The notes: generated by a model from the letters alone, not told the origin. A DNA stretch of 64,000 nucleotides from Streptomyces sp. NBC_00576 (GCF_036345175.1 NZ_CP107780.1:6324001-6388000); one strand, 5' to 3'. Positions 1-8,191 are shown, numbered from the stretch's first letter. Translations and numbers: made by a program.

Positions 1-197
1 CGATGTGGCTGCTGGAACACGCGCCGGACACCGTGCTCGACGCACTGGGCACCGGCGCGGCGGCCACCCTCGGCTCGGCCATCGCACGCGGGCTCGCCTG
101 CACCTCTCCCGAAGGCCTGGCGCCCGATGTAGTGGACGGCGTCCGGCTCGCACAACTCGTAGCCGCCGGTCCGGCGGACAGGAGGCAGGCATCATGA
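1..197 (+). CDS. 3' end of an unidentified protein (partial)
   Basis: The frame is open from the left edge and stops at the TGA at 195-197, so this is probably the tail of a gene starting outside the window. The readable 64 residues are Ala/Leu-rich with no recognisable motif. The stop overlaps the ATG of the next gene (ATGA at 194-197), which implies translational coupling and a shared operon with the TPR protein. The family cannot be assigned from this fragment. Confidence 0.5.
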   Translation, partial: MWLLEHAPDTVLDALGTGAAATLGSAIARGLACTSPEGLAPDVVDGVRLAQLVAAGPADRRQAS

Positions 198-1219
198 CGC
201 ATCCCGTCGACTCCGCGGTGGCGCAGGCCCATACAGACGTCATGGGGCTGTTCCGCCGCCATCCGGCCGGACTGGACGAGGTGTGCCGCGCGGTCCGGGA
301 CCGGCTCACGGCGATGCCTGTCCTCGACCCGCACGATCCGCGCACCTGGAACTCGTACGCCCTGATCACGGCGGACGTACAGACGCTCCTCGGCTACCTG
401 CGGGAAGCCGGCGTTGCGAGCGGCGAGTCGGAGCACTTCCGTGCCCTGCTGATCCGTGTCCTCTACTACCTCTACGAGTCCGAAAAAGCGAAGACAGGCG
501 TCCTCCTCGCGGAGCTCGTCCACAGCGACTGGCAGGCACAGCTCGGGGAGGTGCACGCCGACACACTCAATGCCACGTCGCGGCTCGCCGCGTGTCTGTA
601 CGCACAAGGGGAGCCGAAACGGGCTCGGCCGCTGTTCGAGCGGGTCCACCAGCAGCAGGCGAGCCAGTTCGGAGACGACGATCCCGCCACTCTCCGCGCG
701 GCCTGCAACCTGGGGGCATGCCTCACCCAACTCGGCGAATACGGTGCGGCGTTCCTTCTCAACGAGGACACCGTACGGCGTTGTGAGCAGCAACTCGGAG
801 AGGACCACGAGACGACGATCCTGGCCACCGAGAACCTCGCGGGCACCCTCTTCGGACTGGAGCGGCACCGGACCGCGCTGACCCTGTACCAGGACATCCA
901 CCAGCGGCGGAGACGTGCGTCAGGCGAGAACTCCCTACTGACGCTGAATGCGGAGGCGAGCATCGCCATAACCCTTCACACGCTTGGGGACTACGAGACG
1001 GCACGCGCCGTCAACGCCGGCTTGCTGCCGAGATTCGAGCGCGTGGGCGGAAAGGACCACTCGGGCACCAAACACACGCACTCGCGTCTCGTGAAGAACC
1101 TCCGGGCACTCGGACGTTACGAGGAAGCCGAAGAAGTCCACGGCGGAAGACCGAAGTACGGATCGTCGACGCCCGAAGGAGGGCACGGGGCCCTTGCGCC
1201 TCGTCATCGAGGAACATGA
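194..1219 (+). CDS. Tetratricopeptide-repeat protein, 3' end replaced
   Basis: The ATG at 194 overlaps the upstream stop; the product is about 341 aa. From residue ~115 to ~310 there are successive helix-turn-helix repeats of the Kinesin-light-chain type (L..LG.Y..A..L, A..L...L...G). These resemble the C-terminal TPR blocks of large actinobacterial NB-ARC/TPR regulators. The last ~28 residues (from about 1135) lose the repeat pattern and become Gly/Pro/His-rich, while another frame of the same DNA encodes an ATPase fragment. The natural 3' end therefore seems to have been lost by deletion. A scaffold role in protein-protein interaction is known for the family; the partner is unknown. Confidence 0.6.
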   Translation: MTHPVDSAVAQAHTDVMGLFRRHPAGLDEVCRAVRDRLTAMPVLDPHDPRTWNSYALITADVQTLLGYLREAGVASGESEHFRALLIRVLYYLYESEKAKTGVLLAELVHSDWQAQLGEVHADTLNATSRLAACLYAQGEPKRARPLFERVHQQQASQFGDDDPATLRAACNLGACLTQLGEYGAAFLLNEDTVRRCEQQLGEDHETTILATENLAGTLFGLERHRTALTLYQDIHQRRRRASGENSLLTLNAEASIAITLHTLGDYETARAVNAGLLPRFERVGGKDHSGTKHTHSRLVKNLRALGRYEEAEEVHGGRPKYGSSTPEGGHGALAPRHRGT

Positions 1220-1373
1220 GCGCTTCCAGCATCCGCCGCAGCGATTCGCGAAATCGTGGCAGGAGTTGGCAGCCTCCGCGCCCGAAGGAGGCACTCAGAT
1301 CATGTACGCCACCCACAGCCCCATCGTCGTCGACCGGGCCGCCATCAGATGCGCCATCGGCGCCGAGCGGTAG
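1143..1373 (+). pseudogene. AAA/OLD-type ATPase C-terminal fragment
   Basis: In a frame different from the TPR ORF, codons from 1143 to the TAG at 1371-1373 read through a Walker-B-like LVIEEHERFQHP (about 1200-1235), then an ATHSP motif (about 1313-1327) followed by IVVD. This pair (acidic 'EE/D..HP' and 'THSP') is typical of AAA_21/RecF-OLD family ATPases. There is no start codon, Walker A or N-terminal half, so it is a remnant fused by deletion to the TPR gene. Confidence 0.6.
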
Positions 1374-1675
1374 ACGAGGCGCACCCGGTCACCCAGGTGT
1401 GCTCAGCGTCAGAAGACGACCTTCAGTGTGCCCCCTGGAGTAGCTGATGCAGGCATCAGTAGGAGCCGGACGATCGGCAGGCTCGCCGGGGCCTCCTGTC
1501 GGCGGCGGCTGAATCGCGACCCTCTGACGCGGATCAGGAAGGCTTCCGTGGAGGAATCCACTGGCAGATAGCTTGTAGAGGTCCGACAGTGATCTTCGCT
1601 CGTCTCTCCGACCGGTCGACAGAATCGCTGGCAGCTCAGCGGTAGTCTCACTGACGGGTAGGTGAGAGCCCCACC
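1374..1675. other. Intergenic stretch, nothing recognisable
   Basis: About 300 bases between the ATPase remnant and the first att-like repeat. Frames on both strands give only low-complexity or shadow reading; I see no supported gene, RNA or strong hairpin. Confidence 0.4.
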
Positions 1676-1811
1676 GGTGGACAGTCGGTGGACAGACGCC
1701 TTTGGACGGTGCATCACGGGATGGCACTGGTCAACCTGTTGTACGTGCTCTGATCAGGCGAAACGTCACCGGACAGCGTGACGAAGCACCATGCAACACG
1801 AACGCTCATGG

Positions 1812-1856
1812 TCTCGTAGTGCGTAGGTCTCGGGTTCGAATCCCGAAGGCGGCTCT
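1812..1856 (+). pseudogene. tRNA-Thr(CGT) 3'-half fragment
   Basis: The sequence contains an anticodon-loop-like CTCGTAG, a variable loop AGGTC, a T-arm (TCGGG-TTCGAAT-CCCGA) and a 3' acceptor strand AGGCGGC followed by T. That acceptor would pair with GCCGCCT, the 5' end expected for tRNA-Thr. No D-arm or 5' acceptor strand lies upstream, so it is not a functional tRNA but the part regenerated or duplicated by integration. Confidence 0.7.
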
Positions 1857-1860
1857 GCGA

Positions 1861-1898
1861 AGCCCCAGGATTCTCACTCGCCGTGACCTGGGGCTTTT
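1861..1898 (+). terminator. Rho-independent terminator of tRNA fragment, copy 1
   Basis: Perfect 9-bp arms AGCCCCAGG (1861-1869) and CCTGGGGCT (1887-1895) are followed by a T run. It is duplicated at 8150-8187. Confidence 0.8.
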
Positions 1899-1902
1899 GC
1901 TT

Positions 1903-2628
1903 TTATCGGACGCGGCGGCGGCGCATGGCGCGAGCCGCCTTGCTGTCCGTGGTCTCAATTGTGGTCTCAATTGAGGGTTCAGGCTGCGGCATGAAGTGAT
2001 CTCCCATACGGCGCATCGCGTCCTTGGACAGGTGGGATCGGCCCTTCACGTACCGCTTGGTCTGGCTGATCTGGGTATGCCGGAGAATCTCCATGATCGT
2101 GGGCATGTCCACCCCGAGTTCGTTCAGGATCGTGCCGGCGGTGTGGCGGCTCCCGTCGTACAGGCGACGGTCGGTGATGCCTGCCTCCTCAAGTAGTTCC
2201 TTGAACTCTTCCCAGTCGGCGCGGGGGTCGAGGGGACGGCCGTCCGGCCGCGTGAAGAGCGCGTCGAACTCCTGCCACTCGTCGCCGGCGGCGGTCCGCA
2301 TCTCCTCTTGCTGCTCCTTGTGTGAGTACAGGTAGGGGATGAACGGCGGCGGGATCGGTACGGGGTTCGTGCTCTTTTTGGTCTTCGGGCGCGTGAAGAC
2401 CAGGCCGCCGCCCTTGCGCTCGGGACATGCGGTGGCGTGCTTCCGGCAGTCCTTCGGGCACGGCTTGGGGCAACCCCGCTTGTAGTTCTTGTGCGTCCGG
2501 CAATCCGCCGGGCACGGCTCGAACCGGTGGAGGCGTTCGCCGCAGATCTGAGCGTCCTTGCATCCGTGGCGCCATGTGAGGCGCTGAAGCTGCCACTGAG
2601 TGGTGTGCATCGTGAATTCGCAGGTCAC
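1903..2628 (-). pseudogene. Tyrosine-recombinase integrase, N-terminally truncated
   Basis: The 241-residue frame lacks the N-terminal SAM-like domain and the first catalytic Arg region of the ~400-aa actinobacterial integrases. It begins with a few odd residues and then the Cys-rich insert (Cys residues spaced through positions ~22-72) that follows the first Arg region in such integrases. The C-terminal catalytic part is intact in outline: RLYDGSRHTAGT (~160), EILRHTQIS (~181) and a TKRYVKG tyrosine (~193). The usual HxxR histidine position is occupied by Tyr. The 3' end abuts the duplicated tRNA core, so this was the enzyme that integrated the 1.9-8.1 kb element. It is probably inactive. 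Confidence 0.7.
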
Positions 2629-2806
2629 GGGTCTGGTGTGAGTGACGACTCGGGCACTCGCGCTGGTCGGTGGCCGATGACCATGGTGTAGATCATCGGG
2701 CGAGTCCGGTTCCGGCTGAGTGCCGGTTCGGCTGCGCCCGCGACCGGCCTCCGCCTACGATCCGTCAGCAGGTCGGTACGCCACGAGACCGTGAGAGGCT
2801 GCGGGG

Positions 2807-3253
2807 ATGCAGGAGCGGCAGTGGATCACCGCTCGTCGGAGCGAACTGGACGCCCTCGCCGAGCAGTTGGCCAAGCAGCTTCAGGAGGTCCAGGCCGAGC
2901 GGGATGAACTGGCGATCGCGGAGCGGGTGTTGAACCGCCTGGCCGAGCAGGTTCAGGCCGACGCTGGTGCTGTCGCTCCGGTACCGGCGAAGGTGGCCGG
3001 GCGGGCGGTCCTGCTCATCCCGCACCGCAGCGACGCGGCCGACGAGGGGGCGCTGCCCGGCGACTACCGCAGGATCCTGGCGATCGTGCGGGAGGCCGAC
3101 GGCCCGGTGCAGGTCAGGGCGGTCGGCGAGCGGCTGGGCCTGAACACCTCGGTGCGCGGCAAGCTGGAACCTTTGCGGGCGAAGATGACCAAACTCGCCG
3201 ACCGCGGCTGGCTGCACAAACGGCCCGACGGACGGTTCACCGCCCGCTCGTGA
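2807..3253 (+). CDS. Coiled-coil / winged-helix-like hypothetical protein
   Basis: A 148-aa protein starting at the ATG after a GAGGCTGCGGGG leader. Residues ~8-50 are a heptad-like charged helix (LDALAEQLAKQLQEVQAERD). Residues ~85-145 look like a winged helix (…ILAIVREADGPVQVRAVGERLG…, then a KLADRGWLHKRPDGRF wing ending near the stop). Similar small genes are, to my memory, scattered near transposases in Streptomyces, and a transposase fragment follows directly. Function unknown; DNA binding is inferred from the C-terminal fold only. Confidence 0.6.
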   Translation: MQERQWITARRSELDALAEQLAKQLQEVQAERDELAIAERVLNRLAEQVQADAGAVAPVPAKVAGRAVLLIPHRSDAADEGALPGDYRRILAIVREADGPVQVRAVGERLGLNTSVRGKLEPLRAKMTKLADRGWLHKRPDGRFTARS

Positions 3254-3321
3254 CCGCGTGGACGCCATGGCGGTCAGAGCCCGTAACTGGCGCTCCCCCG
3301 GCGGCAGTTGAGTTTGGTGTG

Positions 3322-3603
3322 AAGAAAAACAACGGTCTTACCGAGGGCCCTGACGGCCTTGTCTACACCGCCCGCCTACCGCTGTCGAGCACCACACTGA
3401 ACTACCTCGCCGACCTGATACGCGGCCACCTGAAGAAGATCGGCTCACGGTGGCGGGCCCTGCCCGCTGGGAAGATCGCCGCCATCGTGCTGGCGGTGCT
3501 GCGCTGTGACCAGCGGCCCGGCGACCTGGCCGGCGGGAACGGGGTGCACCTGACGTTGACGCACGGCAGGCCCTTGCTGGTGGCGCTGATCGTCGTCGGC
3601 TGA
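3322..3603 (+). pseudogene. IS5/HARBI-type transposase N-terminal fragment
   Basis: The stretch reads LPLSSTTLNYLADLIRGH…GSRWRALPAGKIAAIVLAVLR, which resembles the N-terminal helical/HTH segment of IS5-group transposases (…L..LA..IR.HR…SRWR.L.PG..ALLVLA.LR). The similarity ends near 3545 and the frame stops at 3603; no DDE catalytic core follows. It is a truncated remnant. Confidence 0.6.
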
Positions 3604-3734
3604 GGCAACCCGGCGGTTCCCGTCCCATTCTCTACGTAGAGGATTACGTACTTTCCCCGATGGATTCGGGACTGCGCTTTGCGACGGTCGTGACGCCGTT
3701 GGCCGTAGACGGGCGGCCACTGAGGGGAGAGAAC

Positions 3735-4238
3735 ATGGGGTTGTCCCAAACAGGCAAAGGCATTCGTGCGGCGAGATGGGGTACGGGCGCGGTGCTCGTC
3801 CATGGCTCACCGGCCGGGTGCAGCAGCGGGGACGGGAAGGCGGCAGCCGACGTCGGAGGCACGCCAACGGCGGCTGCCGCACCGACGAACGGGCCGGGCG
3901 ACTACCGTCCGCTGACGGACCTCTGCCCGAAAGTCGACTTCGGCCCGCTGACTGCCGCCGTCGCGCCGACGGACGGTCCGCCGAAGGGGCAGCAGACCAG
4001 CCGCGGCTCCGATCCGGCGATGGGCAGCGGCGCCGCCTGCCTGCAGGGCTTCCGGACGGCCGGGACGAAGGCGGATGGCCGTTCCACCGTCTACTGCACC
4101 GCATGGAGGGACGTGGCCACCGCGGTCAAGCAGTACAAGTACGTGCTGTCCTCGGCGCCGAAGGAGGCCGGAAGCCCGGTGGTGCAGGTACCGGGTCTCG
4201 GCCAAGGGGCCTTCCGCTACGAGAGCGGGGGGCGGTAG
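3735..4238 (+). CDS. DUF3558-like putative lipoprotein
   Basis: I choose the ATG at 3735, preceded by GAGGGGAGAGAAC, giving 167 aa. A short hydrophobic stretch ends in PAGC-SS (~residue 29), a lipobox-like site, although the h-region is unusually short and may have suffered an indel. The mature part has paired Cys (LCPKVDF, AACLQGF, VYCTAWRD) and the D-rich layout of DUF3558 secreted lipoproteins. The C-terminus is short (…GQGAFRYESGGR). It is followed after 2 bases by the membrane-protein reading frame, so the two were probably co-transcribed. Confidence 0.5.
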   Translation: MGLSQTGKGIRAARWGTGAVLVHGSPAGCSSGDGKAAADVGGTPTAAAAPTNGPGDYRPLTDLCPKVDFGPLTAAVAPTDGPPKGQQTSRGSDPAMGSGAACLQGFRTAGTKADGRSTVYCTAWRDVATAVKQYKYVLSSAPKEAGSPVVQVPGLGQGAFRYESGGR

Positions 4239-4240
4239 CG

Positions 4241-5049
4241 GTGGGGTATCCGATCACGGGGGAACCGAGTGCGGGGCCGGCGGCGGGAAGACCGCCCCTC
4301 CAGGCTCCGCCACCCATATTCCGTACGGTTCCCCGGGCACGGCGTGGGGCTCTGTGGTGGCTGGGTTGGCTGGTGCCGGTGATCGCCGCACACCGGTTGT
4401 GTACACCGACCCGTCAGGGCCGGGTCGTGGACCCTGTGATCGGGAGGGTCCGGCTCTGGCGGCTGGTACTGGGGCTGGTACTGACCGTCGGCGCGTGGTG
4501 GGTCCTCGGCTTGATGCCTCTGCGGGAGATACCCGGCCAGTTCGGCCAGAGCTTCGCCTACGGCTTCAGTGCCGTCCAGCTGAACTTCTACGTGGCATGG
4601 TTTGTGATCGCGTTGTCACCCAGGGGCCGCAAGCAGGCTGCGGCTGCCCGGTGGCGTGGCCCGCTCCTCGCGTTCGTCCTCACACTCACCGCTTTCATTG
4701 TCTGTATGCAGACCGGCCTCTCCCACTGGCCGCCGGCCTCGCCCGGTACCGCCGTCTGCGGGCTGTGGCTGTTTCTTTCGGCGGATACGGAAGCTTGCTG
4801 CTCGTCCTCAACGGAGGGCGTGCCGCCGACATCAACGACGCCCTGCCGGCGGTAGTGCCCTTCTTCACCGTCCTGGCCATTGTCCTGCCGTCGCTCGGGG
4901 ACCCCATGTACGACAAGGTCTCGATGCCGATGCGCCTGTTGCTCGGCCTGACCGGCCCGGTGTCTCTGGTGCTTCTGGCCCGCTGGGAGTTGCGGCGTTT
5001 GCGCACACTCCATGGCGTGCGTCTGTCCGACATGTGGCGCCAGGCTTAA
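4241..5049 (+). pseudogene. Multi-pass membrane protein with a frameshift
   Basis: Reading from GTG 4241, the frame gives a Pro-rich N-terminus and several transmembrane helices (ALWWLGWLVPVIAAH…; LVLGLVLTVGAWWVLGL; QLNFYVAWFVIAL; PLLAFVLTLTAFIVCM). Near 4775-4790 (CTGTTTCTTTCGGCGG) the hydrophobic pattern continues only in the next frame (YGSLLLVLNG…VVPFFTVLAIVLPSLG…LLLGLTGPVSLVLLARWE), ending at 5049. One gene of ~268 codons is therefore split by an indel or a sequencing error. The function is not recognisable; it follows a lipoprotein gene. Confidence 0.6.
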
Positions 5050-5082
5050 GAAGCCATCTCATTTGGCTGGCTTGTTAGGCTC

Positions 5083-5897
5083 TTGGCTGTGGTGGGGATC
5101 GTTGAGCGGCTGGTGCCGGACGAGTTGTGGGCGCTGTTTCAGCGGGTGGTTCCGGAGGCGCCCTCACGGCCTCAGGGCGGTGGTCGGCGGCGGCACGGTG
5201 ACCGTGAAGTGCTGGCTGCCATCGTGTTCGTGGCAACGTCCGGTTGCACCTGGCAGCAGTTGCCGGCCGCGTCCTTCGGGCCGTCCGGCGCGACGGCTCA
5301 CCGCCGCTTCACCGAGTGGACGAAGGCCAGGGTCTGGGCGAAGCTCCACCGCCTTGTCCTTGACGAACTCGGCTCCCGCGGTGACCTGGACTGGTCTCGG
5401 TGTGCGATCGACTCAGTGAACATGCGCGCCCTGAAAAGGGGGACCTGACAGGTCCGAATCCTGTCGACCGGGGCAAGTACGGCTCAAAGATCCACTTGAT
5501 CACGGAGCGGACCGGTCTGCCCCTGTCCGTGGGAATATCGGGTGCCAACGTCCATGACAGCCAGGCCCTGATCCCGCTCGTGAAGGGCATACCGCCGGTC
5601 CGCTCCCGCCGGGGACCCCGACGTCGCAAGCCCGACAAGCTTCATGCCGACAAGGGCTACGACTATGCCCACCTGCGGCGATGGTTAAGCAGCCGAGGCA
5701 TCCGGCACCGTATCGCCCGCAAGGGAGTTGAGAGCTCCCAGCGGTTGGGACGTCACCGTTGGACGATCGAACGCACCATGTCCTGGCTCGCCGGCTGCCG
5801 CCGTCTCCACCGTCGTTATGAGCGCAAGGCCGAGCATTTCCTCGCTTTCACGAGCATCGCCTGCACCCTCATCTGTTACCGGCGGCTCGGCCGCTGA
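5083..5897 (+). CDS. IS5-family transposase, two frames joined by -1 shift
   Basis: The first frame (5083-5448) gives the helical N-domain (LVPDELWALFQRVVPEAP…WQQLPA…HRRFTEW) and the first catalytic Asp (CAIDSVNMRALKRG), then stops. The second frame (to 5897) gives PNPVDRGKYGSKIHLI, the second Asp/His region (ADKGYDY) and the final E region (WTIERTMSWLAGCRRLHRRYER). The overlap carries AAAAGGGGG (5434-5442). A -1 slip there yields …ALKRGDLTGPNPVDRG, the continuous sequence expected for this group. This is programmed frameshifting rather than decay. Confidence 0.8.
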
Positions 5898-6231
5898 TGT
5901 GGGTCCGCAGCAGTTTCACCGCCAGGTCGTGGCCGTAGTGCTTGGCGATGTCCATGGGGGTGCGACCGTCTGGATCGGCGAGCTCCGGGTCAGCCCCGAA
6001 GGCCAGCAGCACGGCAGTGGTGTGCACGGTCAACGGTTGGCCGCTCTGCAGGGAGCCGTCGCCCTCGGCGTCGATCGCGTGCGTCAGCAGCGTCATGTTG
6101 CTGAAGGCCTCATCAGGATCGGTACCGTGGGCCAGCAACCGGGCCAGGGTCTCGGCATCCTCGTGCTCGACCGCGTGATGCGCGGGTGTCCAGTAGTCGC
6201 TCACCAAGGCATTCAACCGCCACCACAGCAC
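5869..6231 (-). CDS. Ankyrin-repeat protein
   Basis: A 120-aa protein; the apparent start is GTG at 6231. It has ankyrin signatures: DYWTPAHHAVEHEDAETLARLLAHG (~12-36), NMTLLTHAIDAE (~45-56) and DPDGRTPMDIAKHYGHDLAVKLL (~86-108), i.e. about three repeats. Its 3' end overlaps the transposase 3' end by 29 bases on the opposite strand, and it lies inside the inferred IS termini, so it probably moves with the element. A protein-binding role is expected from the fold; the partner is unknown. Confidence 0.65.
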   Translation of the reverse strand: MLWWRLNALVSDYWTPAHHAVEHEDAETLARLLAHGTDPDEAFSNMTLLTHAIDAEGDGSLQSGQPLTVHTTAVLLAFGADPELADPDGRTPMDIAKHYGHDLAVKLLRTHISGRAAGNR

Positions 6232-6281
6232 GTCTGCCAGCGACTATCTACACAGTCATCCACCAATTGAGATGACGTCTA

Positions 6282-6400
6282 AGCAGCAACAAAGCCTGCG
6301 AGCCGGGACAGTTCGGCGGTCACGGGGAACAGTTCGCAGCCGATCTCGTCGGAGAAGGTGCTCCGCAGCAGCGGGGCGGCCTGGTGGTCGAGGCAGCCGG
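6282..6400 (-). pseudogene. Fragment of XRE-type regulator C-terminal region
   Basis: The minus-strand residues LLRSTFSDEIGCELFPVTAELSRL…AGFVAA resemble the TPR-like C-terminal region of Streptomyces XRE regulators (…GR.LF.ATAELTRLVGWMA.D…). Upstream residues lose similarity and no HTH is present. It is probably a remnant cut by the neighbouring insertions. Confidence 0.4.
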
Positions 6401-6591
6401 TGGTGGTCGAGGACGCCTGGAACCCGGAGTTCCTGCGCGAGTCGTACGCCGTCGAGGACACACTGCGCAGTGCTTTGAGGAGATCACCGAGTCGGGGACG
6501 CCGACGATCATCTGCCGACACTGTCAACGGTGCGCAGGCTGCCCAGTTCCCCTGCGACGGATCCGCCAATCAGGGTGGGATAGCTGAAGGC

Positions 6592-7484
6592 TAACTGATC
6601 GTTTCAGAATGAGGTTCGGAGTCGTCGCAAGCAGATGATGCTGCAGGCGAGTTGGAGCAGGCCGAGGTGGAGGTCGGCGCGTATCTCGTAGCGGATGCGG
6701 AGTCGCTTGAATTGGTGGAGCCAGGCGAAGGTGCGCTCGACGACCCAGTGGGTCTTGCCGAGTCCGGAGCCGTGCGGGGTGCCGCGGCGGGCGATCTTCG
6801 GGGTGATGCCACGGGCCCGGATGAGGCGGCGGTACTTGTCGTAGTCGTAGCCGCGGTCGGCGAACAGCCGTCGGGGGCGACTGCGTGGCCGGCCGCGCAG
6901 GCCGCGGATGGGCGGGATGGCGTCCAGCAGCGGCATGAGCTGAGTGACATCGTGACGATTCCCGCCGGTCAGCGAGACGGCCAGAGGGGTGCCATGCCGG
7001 TCGACGATCAGGTGGTGCTTGCTGCCGGGCCGGGCCCGGTCGACCGGCGAAGGTCCGGTGTCAGCCCCCCTTTGAGTGCCCGGACGTGCGAGCCGTCAAT
7101 CGCGGCGTGGTCCATGTCCAGCAGACCCGCTGCCCGCAGCTCCGCCAGCAGCACCTCGTGCAGCTGCGGCCAGACGCCGGCTTCGGTCCAGTCCCGCAGA
7201 CGCCGCCAGGCCGTCACCCCGCTGCAGCCGACCTGTTCCGCCGGAACGTCCCGCCAGCTCACGCCCTTGCACAGCACGTAGACGATGCCACGCAACGCAG
7301 CCCGGTCATCCACGCGCAACCGCCCGGGATACCGCTGCCGCCTGGGCGCACGAGCCGGCAACAGCGGCGCCACACGTTCCCACAAGTCATCAGGCACAAG
7401 ATCAGCAGGCACCCAACAGATCCTGCCGACACGACACCCAACTGCCAAGCCCCACAACACATTTCATTCTGAAACCATCAGTAA
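6592..7484. mobile_element. Complete IS5/IS427-type insertion sequence
   Basis: Terminal inverted repeats CTGATCGTTTCAGAATG (6595-6611) and CATTCTGAAACCATCAG (7465-7481) match at 16 of 17 positions. Both are flanked by the same 3-bp target duplication TAA (6592-6594 and 7482-7484). The element proper is 887 bp and holds one transposase in two overlapping frames. The intact ends and duplication suggest it is a recent insertion compared with its neighbours. Confidence 0.85.
6604..7460 (-). CDS. IS5-family transposase with -1 frameshift
   Basis: The first frame gives LVPDDLWERVAPLLP, WRDVPAEQVGCSGVTAWRRL and the catalytic DHAAIDGSHVRALKGG. The second gives VDRARPGSKHH…, LFADRGYDYDKYRRL and WVVERTFAWLHQFKRLRIRYE. 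The frames meet at AAAGGGGGG (minus strand of about 7066-7074), where a -1 slip restores ALKGGADTGPSPVDR. Start is ATG 7460 or GTG 7412; the latter begins VPADLVPDDLW, closer to family norms. Confidence 0.8.
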
Positions 7485-7573
7485 GAACTCCCAACAAAGT
7501 GGCCCTGGAGTGTGGGTAGTTGTGGGGTTGCTGACCGGTACATGAGGAAGGGTCAGCAGTCGCCGTAAATCGT

Positions 7574-7670
7574 GCCGGATGGGCTGTGGGTACGGATCGA
7601 GCCGTTACTGCCGGTTGTGCTGCAGTCAGTCACCGCCAGCAACATCGGGTGCACCAAGTAAACCGAGTAG
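7574..7670 (+). pseudogene. Short transposase N-terminal remnant
   Basis: The residues LPDGLWVRIEPLLPVV match the start of IS5-type transposases (LPDELWERIEPLLP). The frame ends within about 30 codons and no catalytic region follows. Confidence 0.45.
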
Positions 7671-7964
7671 CTGATCCTTCCCAGCCTGATCAACTACCGC
7701 GGTATCCGTCGGCGGCGAAATGCCAGTCCGACACCATCAACGGCGCGTACGGGGCAGGCATGAGCGTGTGCGCCCACGGTCCCAGACACAGCCAGTCGCG
7801 GCCGACCGGTCGAGGGATCAACCCACCAGGTTGGTCGGCACTGGCTGCGCTGGAGAGGCTTCCTCCGGAGCGGTTCGCTGGACGAGGACGACCGCCCGCA
7901 AGAGGTGTCTGTGGAGGGCCGACAACTCCGGTGATCCGGTTCCTTGCCACCTAGGTGCCCGACT
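7671..7964. other. No supported gene
   Basis: About 290 bases between the transposase remnant and the second att-like repeat. A minus-strand frame of 86 codons exists, but it has no recognisable motif or ribosome binding site. Confidence 0.35.
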
Positions 7965-8191
7965 CGGTGGCCAGTCGGTGGCCGGACGCCTTTGGACGGT
8001 GCAGCATCGGGTGGCACGGGTCAACCTGTTGCACGTGCTCTGATCAGGCACAACGTCACCACGTGGCACGGCGGAACACCACACAACACGATCCCTCACG
8101 GTCTCGTATGCGTAGGTCTCGGGTTCGAATCCCGAAGGCGGCTCTGCGAAGCCCCAGGATTCTCACTCGCCGTGACCTGGGGCTTTTGCTT
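7965..8191 (+). repeat. att-like direct repeat, copy 2 (tRNA-Thr 3' end)
   Basis: Second copy of the 1676-1902 segment. Positions 8109-8191 are identical to 1820-1902; the preceding ~145 bases are diverged. The tRNA part (8102-8145) lacks one base in the anticodon loop compared with copy 1 and has no 5' half. The terminator arms AGCCCCAGG/CCTGGGGCT are at 8150-8158 and 8176-8184. It marks the far boundary of the integrated element. Confidence 0.75.
8150..8187 (+). terminator. Rho-independent terminator, copy 2
   Basis: A 9-bp perfect stem followed by a T run, identical to the copy at 1861-1898. Confidence 0.8.

Larger units (their letters stand above)
1676..1902 (+). repeat. att-like direct repeat, copy 1 (tRNA-Thr 3' end)
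   Basis: This segment is repeated at 7965-8191. From 1820 to 1902 the copies are identical base for base; the upstream ~145 bases match less well (shared CGCCTTTGGACGGTGCA and GTCAACCTGTTG stretches). The identical core is the 3' part of a tRNA-Thr plus its terminator. The stop codon of the integrase begins at 1905 and abuts the core, the usual arrangement for an element integrated by its own tyrosine recombinase into a tRNA gene. I read this as one attachment-site copy of an integrated element. Confidence 0.75.
5049..6282. mobile_element. IS5-family element with an ankyrin passenger gene
   Basis: The left end (CATCTCATTTGG at 5055-5066) is matched, imperfectly and inverted, by CCAATTGAGATG at 6263-6274, with further matching outward (GCTTA… on both sides). 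Between them lie an IS5-type transposase (+) and, convergent to it, an ankyrin-repeat gene (-). Ends are approximate because the arms have several mismatches. Confidence 0.5.

Noticed and set aside
1812..1856. Intact tRNA gene
   Set aside because: Only the anticodon loop, T-arm and 3' acceptor strand are present; no D-arm or 5' acceptor strand upstream, and the same is true of the copy at 8102-8145.
7690..7950. 86-codon minus-strand ORF
   Set aside because: No start-site signal, no motif, and it lies in the diverged gap beside the att-like repeat.
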